The notes beneath the pieces were generated by a model. That model was not told the DNA's origin, did not search any database, and saw nothing but the letters and a program-made list of their open reading frames with translations. Positions 52,946 to 61,631 of a stretch of 64,000 nt of DNA are shown piece by piece; position 1 is the first letter of the stretch; each line of letters begins with the position of its first letter. The stretch comes from an uncultured Oscillospiraceae bacterium (GTDB taxonomy: Bacteria > Bacillota > Clostridia > Oscillospirales > Ruminococcaceae): positions 62,001-126,000 of the forward strand of contig UQMF01000006.1 of assembly GCA_900542145.1 (NCBI GenBank), written 5' to 3'. The translations under genes were made by a program, and so were the position numbers.

Positions 52946-53320
52946 ATGGATATGCTGCTTGAATATGTGTGGGCTTTCCTTATCGGCGGAGCATTCTGCG
53001 CGGTGGGACAGCTGCTGATAGACCTGACGAAGCTTACTCCGGCGAGAATACTGGTGAGCTACGTCGTCGCCGGAGTGATCCTCGGTGCGGTGGGCGTTTA
53101 CGACCCACTGGTGGAGTTCGCCGGAGGCGGCGCAACGGTTCCGCTGACGGGATTCGGCAATCTTCTCGCAAAGGGCGTCCGGGAAGCCGTTGACGAAAAG
53201 GGACTTCTCGGCGCATTCACCGGCGGATTCACCTCCGCCGCTGCCGGAATTACTGCCGCTGTATTCTTCGGACTCATTGCCGCTTTATGCTTCAAAAGCG
53301 GCTCCAAAATCAACGAATAG
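52946..53320 (+). CDS. spoVAE: Stage V sporulation protein AE (AEb type)
   Basis: The 124-residue membrane protein with four hydrophobic segments and the GVYDPLVEFAGGGATVPLTGFG block is the SpoVAEb subunit. It starts one base after the spoVAD stop. Its TAG stop codon lies next to the first 96-bp repeat unit. No spoVAA/AB/AF gene is adjacent, as in many Clostridia that carry only the C-D-E core. Confidence 0.92.
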   Translation: MDMLLEYVWAFLIGGAFCAVGQLLIDLTKLTPARILVSYVVAGVILGAVGVYDPLVEFAGGGATVPLTGFGNLLAKGVREAVDEKGLLGAFTGGFTSAAAGITAAVFFGLIAALCFKSGSKINE

Positions 53321-53612
53321 GTCGGGCACGCCCGACAGCGTATACGACCAGGCGCACATCGAATTTATCGCATTGCCATACGACCAAAGGCTTGGCTCAT
53401 AACACTATATACAGTAGTCGGGCACGCCTGACAGCGTATACGACCAGGCGCACATCGAATTTATCGCATTGCCATACGGCCAAAGGCTTGGATCATAACA
53501 CTATATACAGTAGTCGGGCACACCCGACAGCGTATACGAGGAAAAGTACCTCGAATTGAATACGTTGTCACGCAAACAATGGCGTGGCTCATAACATTGT
53601 TTACAGGTAGCC
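53318..53612 (+). repeat. 96-bp tandem repeat array, three units
   Basis: Units start at 53321, 53417 and 53513, exactly 96 bases apart, with a partial fourth from about 53608. Units 1 and 2 differ at about three positions; unit 3 is diverged over its middle. Each begins with the hairpin GTCGGGCACGCCCGAC and ends with ACTATATACAGTA. In one frame every unit reads SGTPDSVY..., stopping at GS-stop after 26 codons, and unit 3 keeps several conservative replacements, hinting at former or present coding use. No start codon or ribosome binding site was found. Confidence 0.85.
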
Positions 53613-53627
53613 GGGCATGACAGATAC

Positions 53628-53660
53628 AAAAAAATCCCACCCCGTTTCCGGAGTGGGATT
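53628..53660 (-). terminator. Terminator of ppdK
   Basis: The stem AATCCCAC / GTGGGATT (53633-53640 with 53653-53660) is followed on the minus strand by a T-run. It stands about 30 bases beyond the ppdK stop. Confidence 0.8.
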
Positions 53661-53689
53661 CTTATTAAGCGATTGCTTTCAGATCGTGA

Positions 53690-56320
53690 TTATCTGAGTG
53701 CAGCCTGAGCAGCAGCCAGTCTAGCGATCGGAACACGGAACGGTGAGCAGGATACATAATCCAGACCGATCTCGTGGCAGAACTCAACAGATGTCGGGTC
53801 GCCGCCGTGCTCGCCGCAGATACCGCAGTGCATCTCGGGACGGGTCTTCTTACCAAGCTCGATAGCCATCTTCATGAGCTTGCCAACGCCAACCTGGTCG
53901 AGCTTTGCGAACGGATCGTTCTCGAAGATCTTAGCGTCATAGTAAGCGCCGAGGAACTTACCAGCGTCATCTCTGGAGAAGCCGTATGTCATCTGGGTCA
54001 GGTCGTTTGTACCGAAGCAGAAGAACTCAGCTTCCTTAGCGATGTCGTCAGCGGTCAGGGCAGCTCTCGGGATCTCGATCATGGTACCAACGGAGTACTT
54101 CAGATCGGTGCCGGAAGCAGCGATGATCTCGTCAGCGGTCTTTACAACGATGTCCTTAACGTACTTAAGCTCCTTAACCTCGCCAACCAGCGGGATCATG
54201 ATCTCGGGAACGATGTTCCAGTCAGCGTGAGCCTTCTTTACGTTGATGGCAGCCTTGATTACGGCAGCTGTCTGCATCTTGGCGATCTCAGGGTAGGTAA
54301 CAGCCAGACGGCAGCCACGGTGACCCATCATCGGGTTGAACTCGTGCAGGGAAGCAATGATGTTCTTGATGGTCTCAACGGACTTGCCCTGTGCCTTAGC
54401 CAGAGCCTCAATGTCAGCCTCTTCAGTGGGAACGAATTCGTGGAGAGGAGGATCGAGGAATCTGATGGTTACAGGGTTGCCCTCGAGTGCCTCGTACAGC
54501 TTCTCGAAGTCGCCCTGCTGCATCGGCTCGATCTTAGCCAGAGCAGCTTCTCTCTCTTCAACGGTATCGGAGCAGATCATCTCGCGGAATGCAGCGATTC
54601 TGTCTGCCTCGAAGAACATGTGCTCGGTACGGCACAGACCGATACCCTCAGCGCCCAGCTCTCTTGCCTTCTTAGCGTCAGCAGGAGTATCAGCGTTGGT
54701 TCTTACCTTGAGCTTTCTGTACTTGTCAGCCCAAGCCATTACACGGCCGAACTCGCCGGCGATGGAAGCGTCAACGGTCGGAATGATACCATCGTAGATG
54801 TTACCAGTTGTACCGTCGATGGAGATGAAGTCGCCCTCGTGGTAGGTCTTGCCTGCCAGCTCGAACTTCTTGTTCTCCTCGTCCATCTTGATGTCGCCGC
54901 AGCCGGATACGCAGCAGGTACCCATACCACGAGCAACAACGGCTGCGTGAGAGGTCATACCGCCGCGAACGGTCAGGATACCCTGAGCAACCTTCATACC
55001 TGTGATATCCTCAGGAGAAGTCTCCAGACGAACCAGAACTACCTTCTCGCCCTTTGCAGCCCATGCCTCAGCATCGTCAGCTGTGAACACGATCTTACCG
55101 CAGGCAGCTCCAGGAGAAGCGCCCAGACCCTTGCCTACCGGAGTAGCAGCCTTCAGAGCCTTGGAGTCGAACTGCGGGTGGAGCAGTGTGTCGAGGTTTC
55201 TGGGGTCGATCATCAGAACAGCTTCCTGCTCGGTCTTGTGGCCTTCGTCAACGAGGTCGCAAGCGATCTTCAGAGCAGCCTGAGCGGTTCTCTTACCGTT
55301 ACGGCACTGGAGCATATAGAGCTTCTTGTTCTCAACGGTGAACTCCATATCCTGCATGTCGTGATAGTGGTTCTCGAGGGTGTCGCAAACCTTGATGAAC
55401 TCTGCGTATGCCTCGGGGAACTCCTTCTCCATCTGAGCGATGGGCATAGGGGTACGAACACCGGCAACAACGTCCTCGCCCTGAGCGTTGATAAGGAACT
55501 CGCCCATGAGCTTCTTTTCGCCAGTAGCAGGGTCACGGGTGAACGCAACGCCAGTACCGGACTCGTTGTTCAGGTTACCGAATACCATCGGCATTACGTT
55601 TACTGCGGTACCCCAGCTGTACGGGATATCGTTGTCGCGGCGGTATACGTTTGCACGGGGGTTGTCCCATGAACGGAATACAGCCTCGATAGCGAGCTTG
55701 AGCTGCTGTACGGGGTCGGACGGGAAGTCCTCGCCGAGCTGCTTCTTGTACTCAGCCTTGAACTGCTCTGCCAGAGTCTTGAGGTCAGCAGCGGTCAGGT
55801 CGATATCGTACTGAACGCCCTTCTCCTCCTTCATCTTGTCGATGAGCTGCTCGAAGTACTTCTTACCTACTTCCATAACTACATCAGAGAACATCTGGAT
55901 GAAGCGTCTGTAGGAGTCGTAAACGAATCTCTCGAACTTAGGATCGGGGTTGCCTGCGATCATAGCAGCAACAACTTCGTCGTTAAGACCCAGGTTGAGG
56001 ATAGTATCCATCATACCGGGCATGGAAGCTCTCGCGCCGGAACGTACGGAAACGAGCAGAGGATTCTTGAGATCGCCGAACTTCTTGCCGTTGATCTCCT
56101 CCATCTTCTTTACGCCTTCCATAGCCTGAGCCATGATCTCGTCGTTGATCTTTCTGCCATCTTCGTAGTACTGGGTGCAAGCCTCAGTAGTGATGGTGAA
56201 GCCCTGGGGAACCGGCAGACCGATGCTGGTCATCTCGGCAAGGTTTGCGCCCTTACCGCCGAGCAGATTACGCATGGTCATGTCGCCTTCGCTGAACATG
56301 TAGACCCACTTGTTTGCCAT
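53690..56320 (-). CDS. ppdK: Pyruvate, phosphate dikinase
   Basis: PPDK interconverts pyruvate, ATP and phosphate with PEP, AMP and pyrophosphate, a central glycolytic or gluconeogenic step in many anaerobes. The 876 residues include the N-terminal ATP-grasp part (VYMFSEGD...LGGKGANLAEM), the swivelling phosphohistidine domain (GGMTSHAAVVARG near residue 455) and the C-terminal PEP-binding barrel ending with HCGICGEHGGDP. Start at 56320 follows AGGAGG; a further 30 codons upstream are open but lack a ribosome binding site. A -10 TATAAT lies at 56440-56445 on the minus strand. Confidence 0.97.
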   Translation of the reverse strand: MANKWVYMFSEGDMTMRNLLGGKGANLAEMTSIGLPVPQGFTITTEACTQYYEDGRKINDEIMAQAMEGVKKMEEINGKKFGDLKNPLLVSVRSGARASMPGMMDTILNLGLNDEVVAAMIAGNPDPKFERFVYDSYRRFIQMFSDVVMEVGKKYFEQLIDKMKEEKGVQYDIDLTAADLKTLAEQFKAEYKKQLGEDFPSDPVQQLKLAIEAVFRSWDNPRANVYRRDNDIPYSWGTAVNVMPMVFGNLNNESGTGVAFTRDPATGEKKLMGEFLINAQGEDVVAGVRTPMPIAQMEKEFPEAYAEFIKVCDTLENHYHDMQDMEFTVENKKLYMLQCRNGKRTAQAALKIACDLVDEGHKTEQEAVLMIDPRNLDTLLHPQFDSKALKAATPVGKGLGASPGAACGKIVFTADDAEAWAAKGEKVVLVRLETSPEDITGMKVAQGILTVRGGMTSHAAVVARGMGTCCVSGCGDIKMDEENKKFELAGKTYHEGDFISIDGTTGNIYDGIIPTVDASIAGEFGRVMAWADKYRKLKVRTNADTPADAKKARELGAEGIGLCRTEHMFFEADRIAAFREMICSDTVEEREAALAKIEPMQQGDFEKLYEALEGNPVTIRFLDPPLHEFVPTEEADIEALAKAQGKSVETIKNIIASLHEFNPMMGHRGCRLAVTYPEIAKMQTAAVIKAAINVKKAHADWNIVPEIMIPLVGEVKELKYVKDIVVKTADEIIAASGTDLKYSVGTMIEIPRAALTADDIAKEAEFFCFGTNDLTQMTYGFSRDDAGKFLGAYYDAKIFENDPFAKLDQVGVGKLMKMAIELGKKTRPEMHCGICGEHGGDPTSVEFCHEIGLDYVSCSPFRVPIARLAAAQAALR

Positions 56321-56510
56321 TGGTATATACCTCCTGAAATTTTGATCGCTGAATTGCCCGTGCACGAGCAGGTCCAGCGTTTTTGATTTTTTCATGGCAA
56401 ATTGCACCATTTATCACAGCACACTCTACCACATCTTTTATTATAGCAGATAATCCGAAAAAATGCTAGATGTTTTTTGATTTTTTTTGTGGATTTTTTC
56501 TGCACACCGG

Positions 56511-56542
56511 AAAAAACGGGGAACGCCGCGAAACGTTCCCCG
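56511..56542 (-). terminator. Terminator of the pot operon
   Basis: The stem CGGGGAACG / CGTTCCCCG (56517-56525 with 56534-56542), followed by six T on the minus strand, lies just past the potD stop. Confidence 0.85.
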
Positions 56543-56548
56543 CTGATA

Positions 56549-57829
56549 TCAGTAAATATCCTTCTTATTCTTGATGTGGCGCCGGATAAGCGTGAAGATT
56601 ATCAGCCCCAGGCAGAGAAGCAGGAACACCGGAACTATCCACCGGTTGGGGGATTCCGTTTCCGCGGATTTCATCTCGGTCCAGAGGGTCTGCATCTGTA
56701 GGTTCGCCTCGTCCGAGAGGTTGACGAAGATCGCCGTATTCTCGTCCAGGTAGTCGTCGCCGGGATATGATACGGGATTGTTCCGCGTTTCCTCGTCCAG
56801 CATTTCGTACGCTGCGCTGTGCGGCGTGGAATAGCAGATGTAGTCGATGTTCGCATAGGCGATATCCGGCTCGCACATGAAGTTGATGTACATTTCGGCG
56901 GCTTCCTTCTGCTTTGCGCCCACGGGAATGCACATTGCGTCCACGAACAGGTTCGTGCCGCTCTTCGGGACTGCGAAATCCAGGTCCTCGTTATCCTCCA
57001 GGATCGTCAGGGCGTCCCCGGCGTAATACGGCGCGAGCCACGCGTCGTTCGCCGCCATCTTGTCGAATATTTCGTCCATGACATAGGCCTGGACGACGCT
57101 CTTCTGCTCCTTGAGCTTATTGGCTGCGGCGTTCAGCTCCACCGGGTCCTCGGTGTTGAGGGAATACCCCATCATAATTTCGGCTATGGCGAATGCGTCC
57201 CGGGGGTTGTCGAACATCAGTATCTGGTCGGCGTAATCCGGGTTCCAGAGGATATCCCAGTCGATGTCCTCCTTGGGAATGTCTATCATGGAGGTGTTGT
57301 AGATTATCCCGACAGTTCCCCAGGTGTAGGGCACGGAATACGCGTTATCCGGGTCGTATGCCGGATCGACGAAGGTCGGCATGATATACCTGAAGTTCGG
57401 GATATTGTCCATATCCAGCGGCTGGAGCATGTTCTCCTTTATCATCTTGGAGATCATGTAATCCGACGGGATTATGACGTCGTAGTAGGCTCCGCCGCCC
57501 TTCAGCTTAGCGTAAAGCTCCTCGTTGGTGGCGTAATTGGTGTAGTTCACCTTGATACCGGTGAGCTTCGTGAACTCCGCATTGACGTTAAGCGTACCCT
57601 CGTCCGCGCCGGTGGAGATGTATTCGCCCCAGTTATATACGTTGATGGAGATATCCTGCCCCCTGAACCTGGTGTAATATTCCAGGTCGTCAACGGTAAG
57701 GGTCTGGGCTTCGCTCTCCTCGGTGGATTCCGCGGTGCTGTCGGAATGATCCGCGCCGCCGGTGCCCGCGCAGCCGGCAAGCAGAAGTCCGCACAGCGCT
57801 GCACATACAGGTCTTATATACTTTTTCAA
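56549..57829 (-). CDS. potD: Spermidine/putrescine-binding lipoprotein with C-terminal anchor
   Basis: The 426-residue protein has a lipoprotein signal (LLLAGC, Cys20), an acidic linker, and a PotD-like fold (INVYNWGEYIS, YDVIIPSDYMI, VPYTWGTVGIIYN, GYSLNTEDP). Unusually it ends with a predicted transmembrane segment (about 397-417) and a basic tail. It would bind polyamines outside the membrane for uptake. The start is a TTG overlapping the potC stop (TTGA). Confidence 0.9.
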   Translation of the reverse strand: MKKYIRPVCAALCGLLLAGCAGTGGADHSDSTAESTEESEAQTLTVDDLEYYTRFRGQDISINVYNWGEYISTGADEGTLNVNAEFTKLTGIKVNYTNYATNEELYAKLKGGGAYYDVIIPSDYMISKMIKENMLQPLDMDNIPNFRYIMPTFVDPAYDPDNAYSVPYTWGTVGIIYNTSMIDIPKEDIDWDILWNPDYADQILMFDNPRDAFAIAEIMMGYSLNTEDPVELNAAANKLKEQKSVVQAYVMDEIFDKMAANDAWLAPYYAGDALTILEDNEDLDFAVPKSGTNLFVDAMCIPVGAKQKEAAEMYINFMCEPDIAYANIDYICYSTPHSAAYEMLDEETRNNPVSYPGDDYLDENTAIFVNLSDEANLQMQTLWTEMKSAETESPNRWIVPVFLLLCLGLIIFTLIRRHIKNKKDIY

Positions 57830-58635
57830 CCCTCGTCGCCTCCGTTCGCTCTGAGCTTCTGCTCCTGCCTGGTTTCGATTATGTGCTTCACGACCAGGAC
57901 GATGACCACAACGATGAATATTATGGTGGACAGCGCGTTTATCTCCGGGGAGATCTTGCGGCGCGTCATGGAATAGATGGTGATAGGCAGCGTCTGCGAT
58001 GTGGAGCCGCTGGTGAAATAGCTTATGACGAAATCGTCCAGGGAGAACGTGAACGACATCAGGAATCCGCTCACGACGCCGGGCATGATCTCCGGGAGTA
58101 TGACCTTACGGAGCGCGGTGAACGGACCGCAGCCCAAATCCTGCGCCGCCTCGAACAGGTTGGGATCCATCTGGCGGAATTTCGGCATTACGTTCAGGAT
58201 AACGTACGGCACGTCAAAGGTGATGTGCGCAATTACCAGGGTAACGAATCCGAACTCAAGGTTCATTCTTGCAGCGAAGAACACGAACAGCAGCATAAGG
58301 GACACGCCGGTGACTATTTCCGGGTTCACGATAGGCATGTTGGTGATGTTCATTACGACGGCTTTCGGGACTTTTCGCATGGAATTTATGCCGATTGCGG
58401 CAAGGGTGCCGAGTACTGTTGCCGCAATGCTTGCGATGACCGCAATGATGATCGTGTTCATCAGCGAGGAAATAATGACCTCGTTGCGGAACAGCTTGAT
58501 GTACCAGTCCAGGGTGAATCCGCTGAACACCGAACGGCTCTTCGTTTCATTAAAGGAAAACACGATAAGCACGAATATCGGTACATAAAGGAACATGAGC
58601 ACAAGCGCCATGTAGATTTTAGACAGGGTTTTCAT
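57826..58635 (-). CDS. potC: Polyamine ABC transporter permease
   Basis: The 269-residue membrane protein has about six helices and the permease loop AAQDLGCGPFTALRKVILPEIMP, which contacts the ATPase. It belongs to the PotC type (VYSMTRRKISPEINALST). The RBS GAGGTG lies right next to a repeat cassette (58652-59117) that separates it from potB, so its expression depends on read-through of the cassette or on translation signals at the boundary. Confidence 0.9.
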   Translation of the reverse strand: MKTLSKIYMALVLMFLYVPIFVLIVFSFNETKSRSVFSGFTLDWYIKLFRNEVIISSLMNTIIIAVIASIAATVLGTLAAIGINSMRKVPKAVVMNITNMPIVNPEIVTGVSLMLLFVFFAARMNLEFGFVTLVIAHITFDVPYVILNVMPKFRQMDPNLFEAAQDLGCGPFTALRKVILPEIMPGVVSGFLMSFTFSLDDFVISYFTSGSTSQTLPITIYSMTRRKISPEINALSTIIFIVVVIVLVVKHIIETRQEQKLRANGGDEG

Positions 58636-58651
58636 AATAACACCTCTTGAT

Positions 58652-59117
58652 CAATTCGGAATTCGTAATTCAGAATTCTGAATCTTTGTGTCGGCTCCGC
58701 CGACGATTTATTTAGATGCATGTTTAGTTATTGCAACAAGGATCTTTATCAGTTCCTGACAATCACTGTAAATGCTGTCGAATGAAGAAGCTTCAATATA
58801 GTCGCTTTCATATAGCAATTCCAGCCAGTATTCCGTTTCGCTGGCTTCTTTCAAAGCTATGTTCATTCTTGCATAAAAATCCGCGTCTGATTGACCACGA
58901 ATAGCTTCCTTGACATTTGCGCCAATACTTGTACCGCTTCGTAACACCTGCTTCGACAAAATGTTCTCATGTTTCTCGATCGACAGGAATTTATACATTC
59001 GTATGATCCGCAGCGCAAATGCCTTTGACTTGTCAACGATTAAATTCTGCTTCATAATTTTAATAGCGGCGAAGCTGCAACCTTAATTCCGAATTACGCA
59101 TTACGCATTCCGAATTA
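58652..59117 (-). mobile_element. 466-bp cassette with TAATTCGGAAT ends carrying a four-helix-bundle gene
   Basis: The cassette lies between potB and potC. The left end is CAATTCGGAATTCGTAATTC, and the right end ends GCATTCCGAATTA at 59117; inside each lies a GC hairpin (GTCGG/CCGAC at about 58690-58704; GCGGC/GCTGC near 59066-59080). The end sequences are inverted with respect to each other. The first triplet (TAA on the minus strand, 59115-59117) is the potB stop. A shorter, gene-less element with similar ends lies at 45424-45583. No transposase is visible, so movement is inferred. Confidence 0.65.
58708..59055 (-). CDS. Four-helix-bundle (S23/IVS-type) protein
   Basis: The 115-residue protein matches the TIGR02436 family in layout: FALRIIRMYKFL, RSGTSIGANVKEAIRGQS (about 43-60), DFYARMNIALKEASETEYWLELL (in parts about 61-83) and a final helix. 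Such proteins are found inside intervening sequences of 23S rRNA, in short mobile cassettes, and as relatives of Avd accessory proteins. Here it is AT-richer than its neighbours and lacks a clear ribosome binding site at 59055. It interrupts the pot operon. Confidence 0.88.
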   Translation of the reverse strand: MKQNLIVDKSKAFALRIIRMYKFLSIEKHENILSKQVLRSGTSIGANVKEAIRGQSDADFYARMNIALKEASETEYWLELLYESDYIEASSFDSIYSDCQELIKILVAITKHASK

Positions 59118-59924
59118 TATCAGCACCTGATCGTCCGGATTGAACTGGTTCATTATCGTCATGATAACCAGGATAATCACCATCAGGACGAGGGAAATTC
59201 CGGCGCCGAGGTGAGGATTGTAGGCATTGCCGAGGAACTGCATTTCAATAAGGTCGCCGATAAGCAGGTTGGAGCCGCCGCCCAGCATTCTGGAAATGAT
59301 GAACGTACTGATGGCAGGGACGAACACCATTGTGACTCCGGACATGATCCCCGGCACGGAAAGCGGAACCACCACCCGGAACAGGATCGACACCGGATTG
59401 CACCCCAGGTCGGAGGCTGCCTCGATAAGGCTCTTGTCTATCTTCACCATGACGGAATACAGCGGCAGTATCATGAACGGCAGGTAATTATACACCATGC
59501 CCAGTACGACTGCGCCCTCAGTATTGATGAGCTTGAACGGGCCAAGTCCCACCAGACCGAGGATATGGTTGATTATGCCGTTGTTTCCCAACAGTGTCAT
59601 CCAGGCGTAGGTGCGCAGCAGGAAGTTCATCCACATCGGAAGCATGACTATCATCAGCATTGTGCCCTGATGGTGCTTTTTCATTCTGGAAAGCATGAAC
59701 GACACAGGATATGCGAGTATCAGGCATATCACGGTCGCTATGACCGCAAGCCAGATGGAGCGCACGAAAATGTTCGTGTACTGTCCCACATTGGCGATGT
59801 AATCCAGCGTGAAGCGCCCCTCCTCGTCGGTGAACGCGAAGTAAGCCACCATCAGCAGCGGCACCACGATGAACACCGCCATCCATATAAGATAGGGAGT
59901 GGCGAACACTTTAAGCTTCTTCAT
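59115..59924 (-). CDS. potB: Polyamine ABC transporter permease
   Basis: The 269-residue protein with about six transmembrane helices has the loop EAASDLGCNPVSILFRVVVPLSVPG and the PotB-type N terminus. Its last codons VLI are directly followed by TAA, which is part of the repeat cassette's end. It overlaps potA by 14 bases at the other side. Confidence 0.9.
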   Translation of the reverse strand: MKKLKVFATPYLIWMAVFIVVPLLMVAYFAFTDEEGRFTLDYIANVGQYTNIFVRSIWLAVIATVICLILAYPVSFMLSRMKKHHQGTMLMIVMLPMWMNFLLRTYAWMTLLGNNGIINHILGLVGLGPFKLINTEGAVVLGMVYNYLPFMILPLYSVMVKIDKSLIEAASDLGCNPVSILFRVVVPLSVPGIMSGVTMVFVPAISTFIISRMLGGGSNLLIGDLIEMQFLGNAYNPHLGAGISLVLMVIILVIMTIMNQFNPDDQVLI

Positions 59925-60999
59925 TGTTCTGCACCCCCATGAGCGCAGGGTAAGCGCCCTCCTCCTTGGACTTCTTCATGATGTGGATATCAAAGGGATC
60001 AACCGACATGCCTATGGTGGTGCCCACCGGCTCCGCCTTGGTGGAGTGTATCAGCCATTTGTGCTCTATGCAGTCCACGGTCATCTCGTAATGCACACCC
60101 TTGAACACCACGGATTCTACCATTCCGGTGAGCTGCGCCTGCTCCGCCGGAATAACCTTGATGTCCTCCGGGCGGATAACCACGTCCACCATCTCGTTCT
60201 TGCCAAATCCCTTGTCAACACATTCAAAGCGCTTCCCGGAGAATTCCACCAGGCAGTCCCGGAGCATGCAGCCGTTGACTATGTTGCTTTCGCCGATGAA
60301 GTCCGCCACGAATGCGTTCTTCGGTTCGTTGTATATATCTGTAGGGGAGCCTATCTGCTGGATATGTCCGGCGTTCATGACGACAACGGTGTCGCTCATG
60401 GTGAGGGCTTCCTCCTGGTCGTGGGTGACGTACACGAAAGTAAGCTCCAGCGCCTGCTGTATCTTGCGCAGCTCCGTCTGCATGTCCTTGCGGAGCTTCA
60501 GGTCCAGCGCGCCCAGAGGCTCGTCCAGCAGGAGTATCTTCGGGCGGTTCACCAGTGCGCGGGCGATCGCCACACGCTGCTGCTGTCCGCCGGAGAGCCG
60601 CTGCACGGAGCGCTTCTCGAATCCGGTCAGATTGACAAGCTCCAGCATTTCGCCGACGCGGCGGACTATTTCCTTCTCACCGACCTTCTTTATGCGCAGC
60701 CCGAAAGCGATGTTCTCGTATACATTAAGATGTGGGAACAGCGCGTATTTCTGGAACACGGTGTTTACGTCGCGCTTATGGGGAGGAAGGTCGTTTATGC
60801 GCTTCCCGTCCAGCATTACGTCGCCGGAGGTAGGTGTGAGGAATCCGCCGATGATACGCAGCGTTGTTGTCTTTCCGCAGCCGGAGGGTCCCAGCAGCGT
60901 GACAAACTCCTTGTCCTTTATGTCCAGGTTGATGTTCTTGAGTATCCGGTCGCCGTCAAATTCCACGACGATGTTCCGCAGGCTTATAATATTTTCCAT
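59911..60999 (-). CDS. potA: Polyamine ABC transporter ATP-binding protein
   Basis: The 362-residue ATPase has Walker A GPSGCGKTT (37-45), Q-loop, signature LSGGQQQR, Walker B ILLLDEP, the H-loop region and a C-terminal TOBE domain. It heads potABCD on the minus strand with a promoter at 61048-61076. Confidence 0.95.
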   Translation of the reverse strand: MENIISLRNIVVEFDGDRILKNINLDIKDKEFVTLLGPSGCGKTTTLRIIGGFLTPTSGDVMLDGKRINDLPPHKRDVNTVFQKYALFPHLNVYENIAFGLRIKKVGEKEIVRRVGEMLELVNLTGFEKRSVQRLSGGQQQRVAIARALVNRPKILLLDEPLGALDLKLRKDMQTELRKIQQALELTFVYVTHDQEEALTMSDTVVVMNAGHIQQIGSPTDIYNEPKNAFVADFIGESNIVNGCMLRDCLVEFSGKRFECVDKGFGKNEMVDVVIRPEDIKVIPAEQAQLTGMVESVVFKGVHYEMTVDCIEHKWLIHSTKAEPVGTTIGMSVDPFDIHIMKKSKEEGAYPALMGVQNNEEA

Positions 61000-61047
61000 T
61001 GCAGACCTTCCTTTTATTCATAAAGTATGGTACACACGCCAAATAAC

Positions 61048-61076
61048 AGTTTATAATAAAATGCCCGTATTGTCAA
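61048..61076 (-). promoter_or_regulatory. Promoter of potABCD
   Basis: On the minus strand TTGACA (61071-61076) and TAAACT (61048-61053) are 17 bases apart. Confidence 0.65.
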
Positions 61077-61160
61077 TGAGATTTTTTAAATTTGATGATT
61101 TTTTTAGAGGCTGCCTTATAATTGTGCCACAGAGCCGGCGAAAAAATCCGTTTTACCCCC

Positions 61161-61189
61161 TTGACAAAGCGGAATATGCGTGATATAAT
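61161..61189 (+). promoter_or_regulatory. Promoter of the ylxM-ffh operon
   Basis: TTGACA (61161-61166) and TATAAT (61184-61189) are 17 bases apart, about 45 bases before the ylxM ATG. The 239-base spacer before it also holds the divergent pot promoter and no gene. Confidence 0.85.
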
Positions 61190-61238
61190 AGTATCGTTGC
61201 TGTAAAGCATTTTTACTTGACACCCGAACGGAGATCAC

Positions 61239-61583
61239 ATGGAACGCACAGATATCGTAATACTTCTTGATATTTACGGAGAGCTGCTGGCAAACTCCCA
61301 GCGCGACGCGCTCGACATGCGGTACAACGATGATCTTTCCCTGGCGGAGATCGCCCAGGAAATGGGCGGGATATCCCGGCAGAGCGTGCTCTGCTCCATT
61401 CGCAAGGGCGAACAGAAGCTGGCGGAGTTTGAGAGCAAACTGGGGTTCCTCGGACGCCTGAGGGAGCTTTCCGGAGAGATCGACCAGGCAAGACGGCTTG
61501 TCGAGGATATGAAAAAGGACGACGGCGACGCGCGCCTGCAAACGCTCGGCGATCTCCTCGCAGAGATCCGCGGAGGGATATAG
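61239..61583 (+). CDS. ylxM: YlxM/p13-like helix-turn-helix protein
   Basis: The 114-residue protein has a sigma-70 region 4-like HTH (ALDMRYNDDLSLAEIAQEMG and ISRQSVLCSIRKGEQKL). YlxM is conserved upstream of ffh in Firmicutes and may tune the SRP pathway. Its start at 61239 follows the promoter closely. It is 48 bases ahead of ffh. Confidence 0.88.
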   Translation: MERTDIVILLDIYGELLANSQRDALDMRYNDDLSLAEIAQEMGGISRQSVLCSIRKGEQKLAEFESKLGFLGRLRELSGEIDQARRLVEDMKKDDGDARLQTLGDLLAEIRGGI

Positions 61584-61631
61584 GCGCATTCAGACGGATT
61601 ACCATTCATGTGATATAAAGGCGGTGAGTAC

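Noticed and set aside
53287..53559. A 90-codon frame running through the 96-bp repeats
   Set aside because: No ribosome binding site; its start lies in the spoVAE gene and the repeats are simply a multiple of three long. The alternative SGTPDSVY frame is discussed as a finding.
53318..53612. CRISPR array
   Set aside because: The whole 96-base unit repeats, with no unique spacers between short repeats, and there are no cas genes.
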